The notes: generated from the letters alone by a model not told the origin. Counted from the stretch's first letter, positions 43,773 to 54,600 are shown. The stretch is DNA of 64,000 nt from Tsuneonella mangrovi (GCF_002269345.1 NZ_CP022889.1:1922001-1986000), one strand, 5' to 3'. Translations and numbers: made by a program.

Positions 43773-44530
43773 CGGCCCTTCTCCTGCGCGAGTTTCTCCT
43801 GTGCAGCGGCGCTGTTCACATCGACCAGCGTGCCGAGCATCTGCAGGTAGGCGACCAGCGCGTCCATCTCGGTCAGCCGCTCGGGATTGCCATCGAAGTC
43901 GCGGATCTGCGCCTTGGGATAGCGCTTCTCCAGATCGCCCGGATCGGCGTTCGGATCGGCCTGCGCCTTCAAGTCCGCTTCGGCCATCGCGATATCCTTG
44001 TCGGTGTAGGGAACCCCGACGTCGCGCAACGCCTTGAGCGAGCCCGCCGGGTCCGCGTGCAGGTCGGTTTCAGCGAGGAAGCCGTACTTCGGCATGATGC
44101 TTTCCGGCACTACGCTGCGCGGATCGGTCAGGTGCTGGACGTGCCATTCGTCAGAATAGCGCCCACCTACGCGGGCAAGATCCGGCCCGGTGCGCTTCGA
44201 CCCCCACTGGAACGGGTGATCGTACATGCTCTCTGCCGCCAGAGAGTAGTGACCATAGCGCTCCACCTCGTCGCGGAACGGGCGGATCATCTGGCTGTGG
44301 CAGACGTAGCACCCCTCGCGGATGTAGATGTCGCGCCCGGCCTGCTCGAGTGGGGTGTAAGGCCGCATCCCGTCCACCTTCTCGATCGTGTTGTCGATCC
44401 AGAACAGCGGAGCGATTTCCACGATCCCGCCGATCGCGACCGTGATAAGGGTGCCCAGTGCGAGCAGGGTGATGTTGCGTTCGAGCCGCTTGTGGCCAGT
44501 CGGCTTTTCGTCAGCGATTGCATCGGTCAT
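43769..44530 (-). CDS. ccoO: cbb3 oxidase subunit II, monohaem cytochrome c CcoO
   Basis: Monohaem cytochrome c subunit of 253 residues. One N-terminal helix (about residues 20-42, [20 protein letters not shown]) anchors the periplasmic domain; the haem site is CYVCH at 74-78 in [29 protein letters not shown] and [13 protein letters not shown] contribute the haem surroundings and the Met ligand. It begins 10 bases after the ccoN stop codon. It overlaps ccoQ. Confidence 0.96.
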   Translation of the reverse strand: MTDAIADEKPTGHKRLERNITLLALGTLITVAIGGIVEIAPLFWIDNTIEKVDGMRPYTPLEQAGRDIYIREGCYVCHSQMIRPFRDEVERYGHYSLAAESMYDHPFQWGSKRTGPDLARVGGRYSDEWHVQHLTDPRSVVPESIMPKYGFLAETDLHADPAGSLKALRDVGVPYTDKDIAMAEADLKAQADPNADPGDLEKRYPKAQIRDFDGNPERLTEMDALVAYLQMLGTLVDVNSAAAQEKLAQEKGR

Positions 44531-44540
44531 GGTCGGTCAC

Positions 44541-46205
44541 TCACTCGGCCGGGACCGCTTGGGGCAGCGGGCGATCGGCGGTTTCGTTGTAGGGGGTCTC
44601 GGTCATCGGCGCTTCATCGCGCACCCGACCTGCGAGGGTCTGCCACACATTCCAGATCATGATCAGGAAGCCGGTGAGGTACATCGCCCCGCCCACGGCG
44701 CGCATCACGTACATCGGATGCACCGCGGCGACGGTATCGACGAAGCTGTTCACGAGGTAGCCGTTCGCGCCGTATTCGCGCCACATCAGGCCCTGGGTGA
44801 TGCCCGCCACCCACATGCTCGCGGCGTAGAACACGATGCCGATGGTCGCGAGCCAGAAGTGCCAGTTGACCATTCGCAGGCTGTACAGGCGCTTGCGCTT
44901 CCACAGCCGCGGGGCGAGGTAATACATGCACGCGAACGTGATCATGCCGTTCCAGCCCAGTGCACCGGAGTGGACGTGGCCGATGGTCCAGTCGGTGTAG
45001 TGGCTGAGACTATTGACCGACTTGATGCTCATGACCGGCCCTTCGAACGTGCTCATGCCGTAGAACGCCAGCGCCATCACCATCATGCGGATAATCGGAT
45101 CGGTGCGGATCTTGTCCCACGCACCGTTGAGCGTCATCAGTCCGTTGATCATCCCGCCCCAGCTGGGCATCCACAGCATTACCGAGAACACCATGCCGAG
45201 CGTCTGCGCCCAGTCGGGCAGCGCGGTGTAGTGCAGGTGGTGGGGACCGGCCCAGATGTAGAGGAAGATCAGCGACCAGAAGTGGATGATCGACAGGCGG
45301 TACGAATACACCGGTCGCTCGGCCTGCTTGGGTACGAAGTAATACATCATTCCCAGGAACCCGGCGGTGAGGAAGAACCCGACCGCGTTGTGGCCGTACC
45401 ACCACTGGGTCAGCGCATCCTGCACCCCGGCAAAGGCGCTGTAGCTCTTCGAGCCGAGGAAGCTGATCGGAACCGCCAGGTTGTTGACCACATGCAGCAT
45501 CGCCACAGTGACGATGAATGCGAGGTAGAACCAGTTCGCCACATAGATGTGCGGTTCGTGACGGCGCACGATCGTGCCGACGAATACTGCGAGATAGGCC
45601 AGCCACACGATCGTCAGCCACAGGTCGACGTACCATTCGGGCTCGGCGTATTCCTTCGACTGGGTAATCCCCATCAGGTAGCCGGTCGCTGCCAGCACGA
45701 TGAACAGCTGGTAGCCCCAGAACACGAACCGGGCGAGCGAAGGGAACGCCAGCCGCGTCCTGCAAGTGCGCTGGACGACGTAGAAACTGGTCGCGAGCAG
45801 GGCATTGCCGCCGAAGGCAAAGATCACTGCGCTGGTGTGCAACGGGCGGACGCGCCCGAAGTTGAGGTAGGGCTCCACGTTGAGTTGCGGGAACGCAAGC
45901 TGGAGTGCGATGAACAGGCCAGCGAGGAAGCCCGCCAGACCCCAGAACATCGTCGCGAGCACAGCCCAGCGGACCGGGTCGTCGTCATAGCGCGACGCGT
46001 CGTCGGGCACCTTGAAAAACCGGTTGATCCGCGATGCCGGGTCGAACCGCGCGGCCGACATCCACACCAGTACGAACGCGATGAACGCGATGAGGCCCGC
46101 ATGGACCGCAAACCCGAAATCGTGCGCTTCCGCAGTCACGGCCAAGGCGACCACCATCACCCCGAACCACAGCCCGGCCCAGCCGAGAGCCTTCTCCGCC
46201 TGCAT
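44541..46205 (-). CDS. ccoN: cbb3 oxidase catalytic subunit I CcoN
   Basis: Haem-copper oxidase subunit of 554 residues with about 12 membrane helices. Metal ligands are visible in [12 protein letters not shown] (low-spin haem His), [13 protein letters not shown] and [13 protein letters not shown] (CuB histidines) and in [16 protein letters not shown] (haem ligands near the C-terminal end). It reduces oxygen at high affinity and pumps protons. The start at 46205 is chosen because GGAGG lies eight bases upstream; an ATG at 46226 is also open. A partial FNR/FixK box lies about 52 bases upstream. First gene of ccoNOQP-GHIS-hemN. Confidence 0.96.
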   Translation of the reverse strand: MQAEKALGWAGLWFGVMVVALAVTAEAHDFGFAVHAGLIAFIAFVLVWMSAARFDPASRINRFFKVPDDASRYDDDPVRWAVLATMFWGLAGFLAGLFIALQLAFPQLNVEPYLNFGRVRPLHTSAVIFAFGGNALLATSFYVVQRTCRTRLAFPSLARFVFWGYQLFIVLAATGYLMGITQSKEYAEPEWYVDLWLTIVWLAYLAVFVGTIVRRHEPHIYVANWFYLAFIVTVAMLHVVNNLAVPISFLGSKSYSAFAGVQDALTQWWYGHNAVGFFLTAGFLGMMYYFVPKQAERPVYSYRLSIIHFWSLIFLYIWAGPHHLHYTALPDWAQTLGMVFSVMLWMPSWGGMINGLMTLNGAWDKIRTDPIIRMMVMALAFYGMSTFEGPVMSIKSVNSLSHYTDWTIGHVHSGALGWNGMITFACMYYLAPRLWKRKRLYSLRMVNWHFWLATIGIVFYAASMWVAGITQGLMWREYGANGYLVNSFVDTVAAVHPMYVMRAVGGAMYLTGFLIMIWNVWQTLAGRVRDEAPMTETPYNETADRPLPQAVPAE

Positions 46206-46256
46206 GAAATTACCCTCCTGTTTCACGCCGACTATCGGCGCGAAGGAGGCGAATCA

Positions 46257-46270
46257 TTGATCCAGCGCAA
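46257..46270. promoter_or_regulatory. Partial FNR/FixK-type box upstream of ccoN
   Basis: TTGATCCAGCGCAA matches the TTGA-N6-TCAA consensus at 7 of 8 half-site bases (second half GCAA instead of TCAA). It lies about 52 bases before the ccoN start and 40 bases after the FNR gene, the right place for an activator site of the oxidase operon. The deviation makes this tentative. Confidence 0.5.
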
Positions 46271-46309
46271 ATTAGCGGCAGCGCTGCCCGGTGCAGCCTG
46301 AATTTGCCG

Positions 46310-47035
46310 CTATTCCGCCAATTCCGCCAGCTTCGCGCGATCGCGAATGACGATCTGTCGGCGCGAAGGCAGTTCGATCAATCCGTCGCTCTTCATCCGG
46401 GTCATCTGGCGGCTGACGGTTTCGATCGTCAGGCCGAGCACGTCAGCTATTTGCTGGCGCGATAGCGGGAGCGTGAATTGGTCGGGAGATTCTGTTGAAT
46501 CGTGGCATCCCGCTGGAGCAAGCCGCTCGGACATTTCGAGCAGGAAGCTGGCCAATTTCTGTTCCGCGCTCATCCGCCCGAGCAGGAGCATCCATCGCCG
46601 TGTCCGGTCGAGCTCCGCGAGGGTCCGTTCGAGCAGCTTGTGCTCGAGCCGTGGGTGTTCGCGCGCGAAGCGATCGAAATCGGACCTGCGGAAGACGCAT
46701 ACCATCGCATCGGTAAGCGCTTCGACGCCGTATGGAGTCGTTTCGCCGAACGGACGCCCGAGGAAGTCCGACGGATAGACCAAGCCGAGGATCTGTTCGC
46801 GTCCATCGGCGAGCTGGTTGGACAGCTTGAGCACGCCCTCGACCACGTTGGCGACCAGCACCGCTTCGTCGCCTTCCCACAGCAGTTGCTCGCCGGGATC
46901 CAGGCGTCGCCTCCGCCCGATAGCGTTGAGCACCTTCAGTTCGTCGCTGTCGAGATCTGCGCAGATCGCACGATTGCGTACGGCACATGCCGCGCAAAAG
47001 TTCGCAGGTAGATCTGTGGCGGGGAGATCCATCAC
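46310..47035 (-). CDS. fnrL: FNR-type oxygen-responsive regulator
   Basis: Crp/FNR-family regulator of 241 residues with an iron-sulfur oxygen sensor. The N-terminal cysteines FCAACAVRNRAIC (Cys14, Cys17, Cys25, Cx2Cx7C) plus Cys113 in MVCVF give the four ligands of a [4Fe-4S] cluster as in FnrL. The cyclic-nucleotide-binding-like domain follows with PSDFLGRPFGE. The C-terminal winged helix has LSRQQIADVLGLTIETVSRQM; the E-x2-SR residues specify TTGA half-sites. It precedes the ccoN operon on the same strand by about 100 bases and likely controls it and hemN. The position rather than an experiment supports that. Confidence 0.9.
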   Translation of the reverse strand: MMDLPATDLPANFCAACAVRNRAICADLDSDELKVLNAIGRRRRLDPGEQLLWEGDEAVLVANVVEGVLKLSNQLADGREQILGLVYPSDFLGRPFGETTPYGVEALTDAMVCVFRRSDFDRFAREHPRLEHKLLERTLAELDRTRRWMLLLGRMSAEQKLASFLLEMSERLAPAGCHDSTESPDQFTLPLSRQQIADVLGLTIETVSRQMTRMKSDGLIELPSRRQIVIRDRAKLAELAE

Positions 47036-47163
47036 CTGAGAGGTAATGCGTTCGGCGTCTCAGGTCTATATTGGTCCCGCAAGTCGGTCCCTAGGGGCGA
47101 CATTCGCGCAACACTTCGCGTCCCTTGCAAGTGAAGCCCGCCCAGCCTCCATAAGCCCTCGAT

Positions 47164-47751
47164 CTATGCGCTCCCGACGAGAATTGGTTCGATCGCCTTG
47201 AGATCGTCAGGGGAATCGACGTCGCGCAAGCTGTCGACACTCGGCGGAGCGAGCGCTGCCGCCGCGACTCGGCTAGCAAGCGTCGCGGCTCCGCGTGCGG
47301 GGGGGAGCGAGCGAAGAAGGGCGAATTCGGCTGCAGGAAACGCTGCCGGGACGCCCGGCTTGCCATCGGCATGCAGTGTGAATGCGGCGCCTTCCATCGT
47401 TGCAAGCCGCACGAGATGGTCAGGCTCGACCAGCGGCATATCGGCGAGGGCAATGACCAGCCGGTCGCAGCCTTCCGCGGCGGCCACCGCGGCATGGATC
47501 GAAGTGCCAATGCCAAGGTCTGCATCGGGATTCTCGGTTATCGTCCACCCGTTGAGCGTTGCCGAAAAGGCGGGCCTGTCGGGCGGCACGACCAACAGGC
47601 GCATGGAAAAGCCGGCCGCCTCAGCAGCATCGGTCGCCCATCGCCCCAACGGCTTGCCGCAGAGCAATGCGTCGAGCTTTTTCCCGCCGAACCGCGTGCC
47701 CGCCCCACCGGCAAGCACTGCGATCGCCACGCTGTCAGGCAGGCTCGGCAT
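47164..47751 (-). CDS. MobA/MocA-like nucleotidyltransferase
   Basis: Nucleotidyltransferase-fold protein of 195 residues. The N-terminal pyrophosphorylase loop is LAGGAGTRFGGKKL, and LADMPLVEPDHL provides the metal aspartate. It resembles MocA-type molybdenum cofactor cytidylyltransferases. It starts inside the end of the XdhC gene (overlap of 17 bases), a pairing typical of molybdoenzyme maturation. No molybdoenzyme structural gene is nearby, so the partner enzyme must lie elsewhere. Cofactor specificity (CTP or GTP) is not certain. Confidence 0.82.
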   Translation of the reverse strand: MPSLPDSVAIAVLAGGAGTRFGGKKLDALLCGKPLGRWATDAAEAAGFSMRLLVVPPDRPAFSATLNGWTITENPDADLGIGTSIHAAVAAAEGCDRLVIALADMPLVEPDHLVRLATMEGAAFTLHADGKPGVPAAFPAAEFALLRSLPPARGAATLASRVAAAALAPPSVDSLRDVDSPDDLKAIEPILVGSA

Positions 47752-48565
47752 GGAGCTTGTCGTATTCGCCCGCGATTTCGGCGAGGACGGAGAGTGCCAG
47801 CGTTTCCGGGTCGCGGCACGAATCGATGCAGCCGATCGGGCCGCGAATGCGGGCCAGTTGGCTTTCCTCGATCCCCTCGGCAAGCAGTCGCGCGGCACGG
47901 GCTTCGCGCGCGACGAATCCACCCTGCGCGCCGATGTAGAACCCGTCGCCTTGGAGTGCGTGGCGCAGGATGGCGGCTTCCCATTCGTGGTCGTGGAACA
48001 GCAGGACCGTGGCGGTCCAGCGGTCGGGCGGCGCGATCGGCGGAGCCGCACCGAGCGCCAGTGTGTTCTTGGCGACCACACGCACGGCAATTCCCGCCGC
48101 ACGGGCAACCTGCACCAGCGCCGCAAGTTCGGGCCCGTCGCCGATCGCATCGATCGCGAGCCCGGGGATATAGCGGCGCCGTGCCAAAACCGAATTGGTC
48201 GGCAGTTCGAGCATCGCCGGTCGCCGTGTCGACAACGCCTCCATCGCGGCGCGACAGGCGGCCTGATCGGGCGCAGGATCGAGCAGGATATCGAGCCCTC
48301 CGCCGCATGGCAGGCGAAAGTCGATCAATGGCGAGCCCTGCCCGTATCGCCGTACTTCGGGTTCGCGCATCGCGGCAACGTCGCTCGCCAGCTGGTGTTC
48401 GAGACAGCCGTCGGCAAGCGATCCGGTGAGAGTTCCGTCGGGCAACACCGCGAGCTGCGCCCCGATGCGGCGGGAGAATGCCCCGTCGATCCCGACGATG
48501 GTGCACAGTCCGCCGCCGCTTTCTGCCACGGCGGCAAGCGCAGCATGGTCCGAAGGAACTGTCAT
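47735..48565 (-). CDS. XdhC-family molybdenum cofactor insertion protein
   Basis: XdhC/CoxF-like protein of 276 residues that normally binds and sulfurates molybdenum cofactor before insertion into xanthine-dehydrogenase-family enzymes. The N-terminal part (LCTIVGIDGAFSRRIG and GSLADGCLE, the family SGGC-like loop with a Cys) and PCGGGLDILLDP are characteristic. The C-terminal Rossmann-like half has FHDHEWEAAILRHAL and GFVAREARAARLL. It overlaps the thiolase-like gene stop (ATGA at 48562-48565) and the MocA-like gene, so all three are one operon. Confidence 0.88.
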   Translation of the reverse strand: MTVPSDHAALAAVAESGGGLCTIVGIDGAFSRRIGAQLAVLPDGTLTGSLADGCLEHQLASDVAAMREPEVRRYGQGSPLIDFRLPCGGGLDILLDPAPDQAACRAAMEALSTRRPAMLELPTNSVLARRRYIPGLAIDAIGDGPELAALVQVARAAGIAVRVVAKNTLALGAAPPIAPPDRWTATVLLFHDHEWEAAILRHALQGDGFYIGAQGGFVAREARAARLLAEGIEESQLARIRGPIGCIDSCRDPETLALSVLAEIAGEYDKLHAEPA

Positions 48566-50043
48566 GCCCGCCAGCGCGCGAGCTCATCCGCGCCGTCGAC
48601 AATGGGTCCGCTTGTCCCAACGGGCTCGACACCGCCGTCGGTCAGGAAGTCGATCATCTCGCTGTCGTCTCCGGGCACGTTGGCGAGCGTGCGCGTGCCT
48701 TCAGGAGTCAATGCCACGATCACACCGTTCTTCGGCGACCCATCGCGGTTGTAGAACACCGTGTAGGTCTCGATCGTCGCTGCCCCGCGATATTCCTCGT
48801 CGATGGGGGGGACGGGCCCGCGCGCTTCATCGGCCTGCGCCTGCACGTCGAAATCCTGCGGGAAGCGCGCGGCGGGTAGCGGCTCGGCCGAAATCGCAAT
48901 CGCATGATGATGGGTCGCATAACCGCCATTGGCATAGAGGAACCCGGTCCCGCCGCCGCTGCGCAGCTTATCGACCATGCACGCGAGCGGGTGGGCCATG
49001 TAGTTGCCGATCGGTCCGCCGCCGAAGGTAAGCCCGCCGAACACTGTAATGTCGCGCTCTTCCGGCCAGCCGAGCACGCGTCGCGCCATTTTCGGCACGC
49101 ATGGGAAGCACGAATAGAGCTCGACATGATCGAGATCGTCCACCGTCAGCCGGTTGAACGACAGTGCATGGGTAATCGCAGCCGACATGCTCGATGACGC
49201 ATAATATTTGTCGCGTTTGAGGATGTTCATCGGGGCATGGGCGGCCGCCCCCATGCCGACGTAGATCAGGCGATCTTCGGGCACTCCGCGCCGCCGGGCT
49301 TCGGCAAGGCTGGTGACGAGAAATCCAGCGCCCTGGTTAACGCTGGAATTGGCGACCTGCAACTTGGTGTAGGGAAATGCGATCGGGCGGTTGCCGGGGC
49401 CCGCCGCGACGATTTCCTCGGCAGTCCGAGGCTCGTGCAACCATGCCGAAGGCGTGCGCGCGGCAACCTCTGACATCCCCGCCCAGATCTCGCCGCTCTC
49501 CCGCTGCGCTTCTGCCAACGTCTGGCCGACATGCGCACGATAGGCATTCTCGATCAGCGGATAGATTTCGATCGGGATCACAAGACCATAGGATGGGCCA
49601 TAACCGACAATTCGGCGATGGGTGGCATTGCGCAGTGCATCGTGCTCTTTCGCCTGCGCAGCGGCGCGTCCTGCAGCTGTGCGCAGCGCTTCGCCGCCGG
49701 TCACCGCGCACACCAGCGATTCGCCGCGGGCGATCCGGTTGGCGGCTTCGTTGAGCAGCAATATCGGGCTGTCGCCGCTCGGAGTTGCAGTCTGGAACGA
49801 GTGCGCAGGAACTGCTCCGATGCCTTCCGCGACCCGCGCGGTTGCCGGGTTGAGTTCGGGGAAGGAAAGCTGGCTCACCACGGCCAGCGAATCGACGTCG
49901 GCCAGCCAGCCGCCGCCGGCATGTTGGTCGGCCGCCTTGAGCGCGGCGACCATCAGGCCAACCGAATCGAGACCTGCAAAAGGATCGCCGGGCCGGTCCT
50001 CGACCTGTCCGACGCCAACTATAACCGGAATTGCTTCATCCAT
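48562..50043 (-). CDS. Thiolase-like protein without catalytic residues
   Basis: Thiolase-superfamily protein of about 493 residues, usually labelled acetyl-CoA acetyltransferase. The fold is recognisable (PVIVGVGQVEDRPGDP at the N-terminus, GGLTFGGGPIGNYMAH and a C-terminal ANGGYATHHHAIA). All three catalytic positions look substituted: the nucleophile Cys region reads TPSGDSP, the GHP histidine region reads GGGP, and the C-terminal Cys region reads ANGG. The protein resembles thiolase-like (TLP/SCP2-like) proteins, which are thought not to be true thiolases. Start at 50043 (MDEAIPV). It is divergent from glpD and starts an operon with XdhC and the MocA-like gene. Confidence 0.8.
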   Translation of the reverse strand: MDEAIPVIVGVGQVEDRPGDPFAGLDSVGLMVAALKAADQHAGGGWLADVDSLAVVSQLSFPELNPATARVAEGIGAVPAHSFQTATPSGDSPILLLNEAANRIARGESLVCAVTGGEALRTAAGRAAAQAKEHDALRNATHRRIVGYGPSYGLVIPIEIYPLIENAYRAHVGQTLAEAQRESGEIWAGMSEVAARTPSAWLHEPRTAEEIVAAGPGNRPIAFPYTKLQVANSSVNQGAGFLVTSLAEARRRGVPEDRLIYVGMGAAAHAPMNILKRDKYYASSSMSAAITHALSFNRLTVDDLDHVELYSCFPCVPKMARRVLGWPEERDITVFGGLTFGGGPIGNYMAHPLACMVDKLRSGGGTGFLYANGGYATHHHAIAISAEPLPAARFPQDFDVQAQADEARGPVPPIDEEYRGAATIETYTVFYNRDGSPKNGVIVALTPEGTRTLANVPGDDSEMIDFLTDGGVEPVGTSGPIVDGADELARWRA

Positions 50044-50114
50044 CGCGTGCGACCCTTGCCATGCAGCGGCGCGCACGCAACCCCTTTCCAAGCGACCGCG
50101 TGCCGACTAGCCAA

Positions 50115-51602
50115 ATGGTTATGCGCGACCTGCTCGTCATCGGCGGAGGGATCAACGGTGTCGGGATCGCCCGCGACGCCGCCGGTCGCGGCATGGCGGT
50201 CACGCTGGTCGAGAAGGACGACCTTGCCTCGCACACTTCTTCGGCCAGCACCAAGTTGATCCACGGCGGGCTGCGTTACCTCGAAAACTACGAGTTCCGT
50301 TTGGTCCGCGAATCGTTGCGCGAGCGCGAAGTCATGCTGCGGATCGCGCCGCACCTGGTGCGTCCGATGCGGTTCGTGCTGCCATACGAGGACGGCTTGC
50401 GCCCGGCCTGGATGCTGCGCCTTGGGCTGTTCCTTTACGATCACATCGGCGGCAACCGCAGTTTGCCAGGCAGCTCTTCGGTCGATCTCACTGCACCGCC
50501 GCTCGGCGGGATCCTGCGCGATAGCCTGACGCGCGGCTTCGCCTATTCGGACTGCTGGGTCGACGATGCACGGCTTGTCGTGCTCACCGCGATGGATGCA
50601 GCCGAGCGCGGTGCGGAAATTCGTTTGCACACCCGCTGCACCGCGCTCGAGCGGGTCGGCGATCACTGGCGAGCGACGCTGGAAACCGCTGCTGGGACCG
50701 AGACCATCGATGCCCGCGCCGTGGCCAACGCTGCCGGTCCGTGGGTCGACGATGTTGCGGACCTTGCGACGGCGGGACGCGCGCAGGATCACTTGCGGTT
50801 GGTCAAAGGCAGCCACATTGCTGTGCCGCGCATATACGATGGCGCGCAGGCCTACCTGTTCCAGAACCGCGACGGGAGGATCGTGTTTGCGATTCCCTAC
50901 GAGCGCGATTTCACCCTGATAGGGACGACCGACAAGCTGTTTACCGGTGATCGCAACAAGGTTGCGATTTCCGAGGAAGAGACCGACTACCTGTGCGCTG
51001 CGGCGGGCGAATATTTCCGCCAACCCGTCACGCCCGAACAGGTCCGGTGGAGCTACGCCGGAATCCGCCCGCTCTACGACGATCATGCGGCCAAGAACGC
51101 GACCGTAACGCGCGATTACCGCTTCGAGATCGACGCCCCCGACCGTGGCGCTCCGCTGCTCAGCGTGTTCGGCGGCAAGATCACGACCTACCGCAAGCTG
51201 GCCGAACACGCGCTGGCGCGCCTCGCGCGACACATAGATGTTCCTGGCCGCGAATGGACGGCAGGCGCAGCGTTGCCCGGCGGCGATCTGCCGGGCGGTG
51301 ACTTCGCGGCCTTTCTTGCGGACGTAAGGAGCCGCTGGCCGTGGCTCGGCGAGGACCGGTCGCTGCGAATGGCGCACGCCTACGGCTGGCGGCTCGCGCA
51401 GGTCCTGGGCGATGCGGCAAGCGCCGCCGATCTGGGGCGCGACTTCGGTGCGGGTTTCACTGAAGCGGAGTTGCGCTATCTCGTCGAACGCGAATGGGCG
51501 CAAAGCACCGAAGATGTGCTGATGCGGCGGAGCAAACTGGGCCTGCATATGGACGAAGGCCAACGAATGGCCGTTGAAAGCGCGCTCGATCAGATGGCTT
51601 GA
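50115..51602 (+). CDS. glpD: Aerobic glycerol-3-phosphate dehydrogenase
   Basis: FAD-dependent glycerol-3-phosphate dehydrogenase of about 495 residues that oxidises sn-glycerol 3-phosphate to dihydroxyacetone phosphate and feeds electrons to quinone. The nucleotide-binding N-terminus is VIGGGINGVGIARDAAGRG, followed by STKLIHGGLRYLENYEFRLV, the classic GlpD signature. FAIPYERDFTLIGTTDK and VFGGKITTYRKLAEHAL mark the substrate and FAD parts. ATG 50115 is chosen because the Rossmann motif begins directly after it; earlier in-frame starts at 50031 add only unlikely sequence. Divergent from the thiolase-like gene with about 70 bases between. Confidence 0.94.
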   Translation: MVMRDLLVIGGGINGVGIARDAAGRGMAVTLVEKDDLASHTSSASTKLIHGGLRYLENYEFRLVRESLREREVMLRIAPHLVRPMRFVLPYEDGLRPAWMLRLGLFLYDHIGGNRSLPGSSSVDLTAPPLGGILRDSLTRGFAYSDCWVDDARLVVLTAMDAAERGAEIRLHTRCTALERVGDHWRATLETAAGTETIDARAVANAAGPWVDDVADLATAGRAQDHLRLVKGSHIAVPRIYDGAQAYLFQNRDGRIVFAIPYERDFTLIGTTDKLFTGDRNKVAISEEETDYLCAAAGEYFRQPVTPEQVRWSYAGIRPLYDDHAAKNATVTRDYRFEIDAPDRGAPLLSVFGGKITTYRKLAEHALARLARHIDVPGREWTAGAALPGGDLPGGDFAAFLADVRSRWPWLGEDRSLRMAHAYGWRLAQVLGDAASAADLGRDFGAGFTEAELRYLVEREWAQSTEDVLMRRSKLGLHMDEGQRMAVESALDQMA

Positions 51603-51655
51603 TTGCAATTGAAACTAGGTGCAGGGGCGCGCCGAATTACCTAGTGAGTCCGCCA

Positions 51656-54600
51656 ATGAACCAGCCGCTCGACCGCCTGCAACTCCGCAAAGCCTACCGG
51701 CAGGAAGAAGACGCTTGCGTCGCCGAGCGCTTGCGCCAGGCAGCGCCCGCGCAAGCGGTCCACGGTGAAGCAGCGGCTTTGGCGGTCAAGCTCGTCGAAG
51801 GGGCTCGGCGGCACAAGGCGAGCGGGATCGACGCTTTCCTGCAAACCTTCGGCCTCGCGACCGAGGAAGGCGTAGCGTTGATGTGCCTCGCCGAAGCGCT
51901 GCTGCGGGTGCCCGATGCCGGCACCGCGGACGCGCTGATCAAGGACAAGATCGGCGATATCGACTGGGGCGAGCACCTCGGCGAATCGAGCTCGACTTTC
52001 GTCAATGCCGCGACCTTCTCGCTCATGCTCACCGGCGAAGTGCTCGAGCAGCCCGAGCTGCACCAGAAGGGCATGGGCGCGACGCTCAAGCGGACGGTCG
52101 GGCGACTGGGAGAACCGGTCATCCGCAAGGCCACATTGCAGGCCATGAAGATCCTCGGCGGCCAGTTCGTGTTCGGGCGGACGATTGGCGAAGCCTTGAA
52201 GCGCGCTACTCCGGCGCGGGCGCGAGGCGAAACGCACTCGTTCGATATGCTTGGCGAAGGCGCTATGACCTTCGCTGACGCCGAGCGCTATCTCCAGTCC
52301 TACGAACGCGCGATCGAGCGGCTGGCGAAAGAAGCCAAAGGCGGGGTGGCTGCATCGCCGGGTATTTCGGTCAAGCTGTCCGCGCTCTACCCGCGCTACG
52401 ATTTCCTCCACGCAGAGGCTGCGACCAAGGCGCTGGTTCCGATGCTGCGCGCGTTGGCCGAGAAGGCGCGCGATGCCGACATCCACTTCACGATCGACGC
52501 CGAAGAGGCCGAGCGGCTCGAATTGAGTCTCGATATCATCGAAGCGTTGGTTGCTGACGACACCTTGTTTACTCGCCCCGACGGCAGCAGCTGGAGCGGA
52601 TTCGGACTTGCGATACAGGCCTACCAGAAGCGCGGCTATCACGTTTGCGACTGGGTGGTGCGGCTCGCGCGTCATCACGGGCGGCGATTGTTCGTGCGGC
52701 TGGTCAAGGGCGCCTATTGGGACACCGAGATCAAGCTCAGCCAGGTCGGCGGATACAGCGACTACCCGGTGTTCACCCGCAAGGTCTCGACCGACGTCTC
52801 CTACCTTGCTTGCGCGGCGCGGCTGTTCGAGGCACCGGACGCGATCTACCCTGCGTTCGCGACGCACAACGCCTACACGATCGGTGCGATCAAGGCCCTT
52901 TCTCAAGGTCGCGAATTCGAGTTCCAGCGCCTCCACGGGATGGGCGAAGAAGTCTACGCTGAACTCGGCAAGCTGGAAGGGCGCGTGCGTACCCCCGTGC
53001 GGGTCTATGCCCCGGTCGGGGTACACAAGGACCTGCTGGCCTATCTCGTGCGCCGCTTGCTTGAGAACGGTGCGAACTCCAGCTTCGTCAACCGGATGGC
53101 CGATGCCGAAGTGCCGGCGATCGAACTGGCGGGCGACCCGGTGGCCGAACTCGCGGCGCTCGAACCCAAGCGCGAACCGGCGATTGCGCTTCCCGCGGAT
53201 ATCTTCCCCGGTCGCCGCAACAGCACAGGGGTCGATCTTGCGGATCCGCTGGTGCGCGAACCGCTGCTCAAGCGGCTGGCCGCGCTCGATGCACGCCACT
53301 GGGATGCCGGACCGACCTTCCCGGCCCGCGACGCCGGGGAAGTTGCCCCGATCACCTCGCCGCAAGACCTCACCCACGAAGTCGGCACCCGGCGCGATTC
53401 GACCGAGGCCGAAGTGCGCGTGGCGATCGGGCTGGCAGCGGAGGTCCAGCATGGCTGGAACGCGCTCGGCGGTGAAAAGCGCGCGCTGCTCCTCGAAGCA
53501 GCCGCCGACGCTTTCGAGGATCATACCGACGAGGTCCTGAGCCTGTGCCAGCGCGAAGCGGGCAAGACGCTGGTCGATGCCGTGCTCGAACTGCGCGAAG
53601 CGGTCGATTTCCTGCGCTATTACGCCAGCGAAGCGCGGCGTTTGTTCGCCGCCCCGCTGATCCTGCCGGGGCCGACGGGCGAGGAGAACCGCTTGAGCCT
53701 TGCTGGGCGCGGGGTGTTCGCGACGATCAGCCCGTGGAACTTCCCGCTGGCGATCTTCATTGGCCCTGCGGCGGCAGCGCTGGCTGCAGGCAATACTGTG
53801 GTTGCCAAGCCGGCGGAACAGACCCCGCTGATCGCTGCGTTGGCAGTGAAGCTGTGCCACCAGGCGGGCATTCCCGAGCAGGTGTTCCAGCTGTTGCCCG
53901 GTGCGGGCGATGTCGGGCAGTTCATTACCTCGGACCCGCGGCTCGCCGGGGTCGCGTTCACCGGATCGACCGAGACCGCGCAGGCGATCAACCGCAGCCT
54001 TGCCGCGCGCGAAGGGCCGATCGCGACATTTATCGCCGAGACCGGCGGGCAAAACGCGATGATCGTGGACAGTTCGGCGCTGCCCGAGCAGGTCACCCGC
54101 GATGTCGTGGCGAGCGCGTTCCAGAGCGCGGGCCAAAGGTGCAGCGCACTGCGCACGCTCTACATCCAGGACGACGTCGCCGATGAAATGCTGGCGATGA
54201 TCCGCGGTGCGTTCGAGGCATTGGTGATCGGCGATCCGGAAAGCCTCGCGACAGATGTCGGGCCGGTGATCGACCCCGACGCCAAGGCTGCGCTCGAACG
54301 CCACGTCGCGCGCCGCAAGAAGGGCGGACAGACCGTGTGGCGCAGGAAACTACCGAGGGGAGCCGCCGCAGGATGTTACGTGGCCCCGACGATCATCGAG
54401 ATTCCCTCGATCCTCGACTTGAAGCGCGAAAACTTCGGGCCGGTGCTCCATGTCGTGCGTTTCAAGGCGAACGAGCTCGAGCAGGTCGTCGCAGACATCA
54501 ACGCCACCGGCTACGGTTTGACACTGGGTCTCCACAGCCGGATCGCCGCAACCCGGCGGACGGTCGAACGGCTGGCGAGCGTCGGCAACTTCTACGTCAA

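Noticed and set aside
44388-46301. A 637-residue plus-strand frame over ccoN and ccoO
   Set aside because: It is antisense to clear cbb3 subunits and shows no recognisable family.
51641-54304. An 887-residue minus-strand frame over putA
   Set aside because: Antisense to putA, which has its full set of catalytic motifs. No domain seen in the reverse reading.
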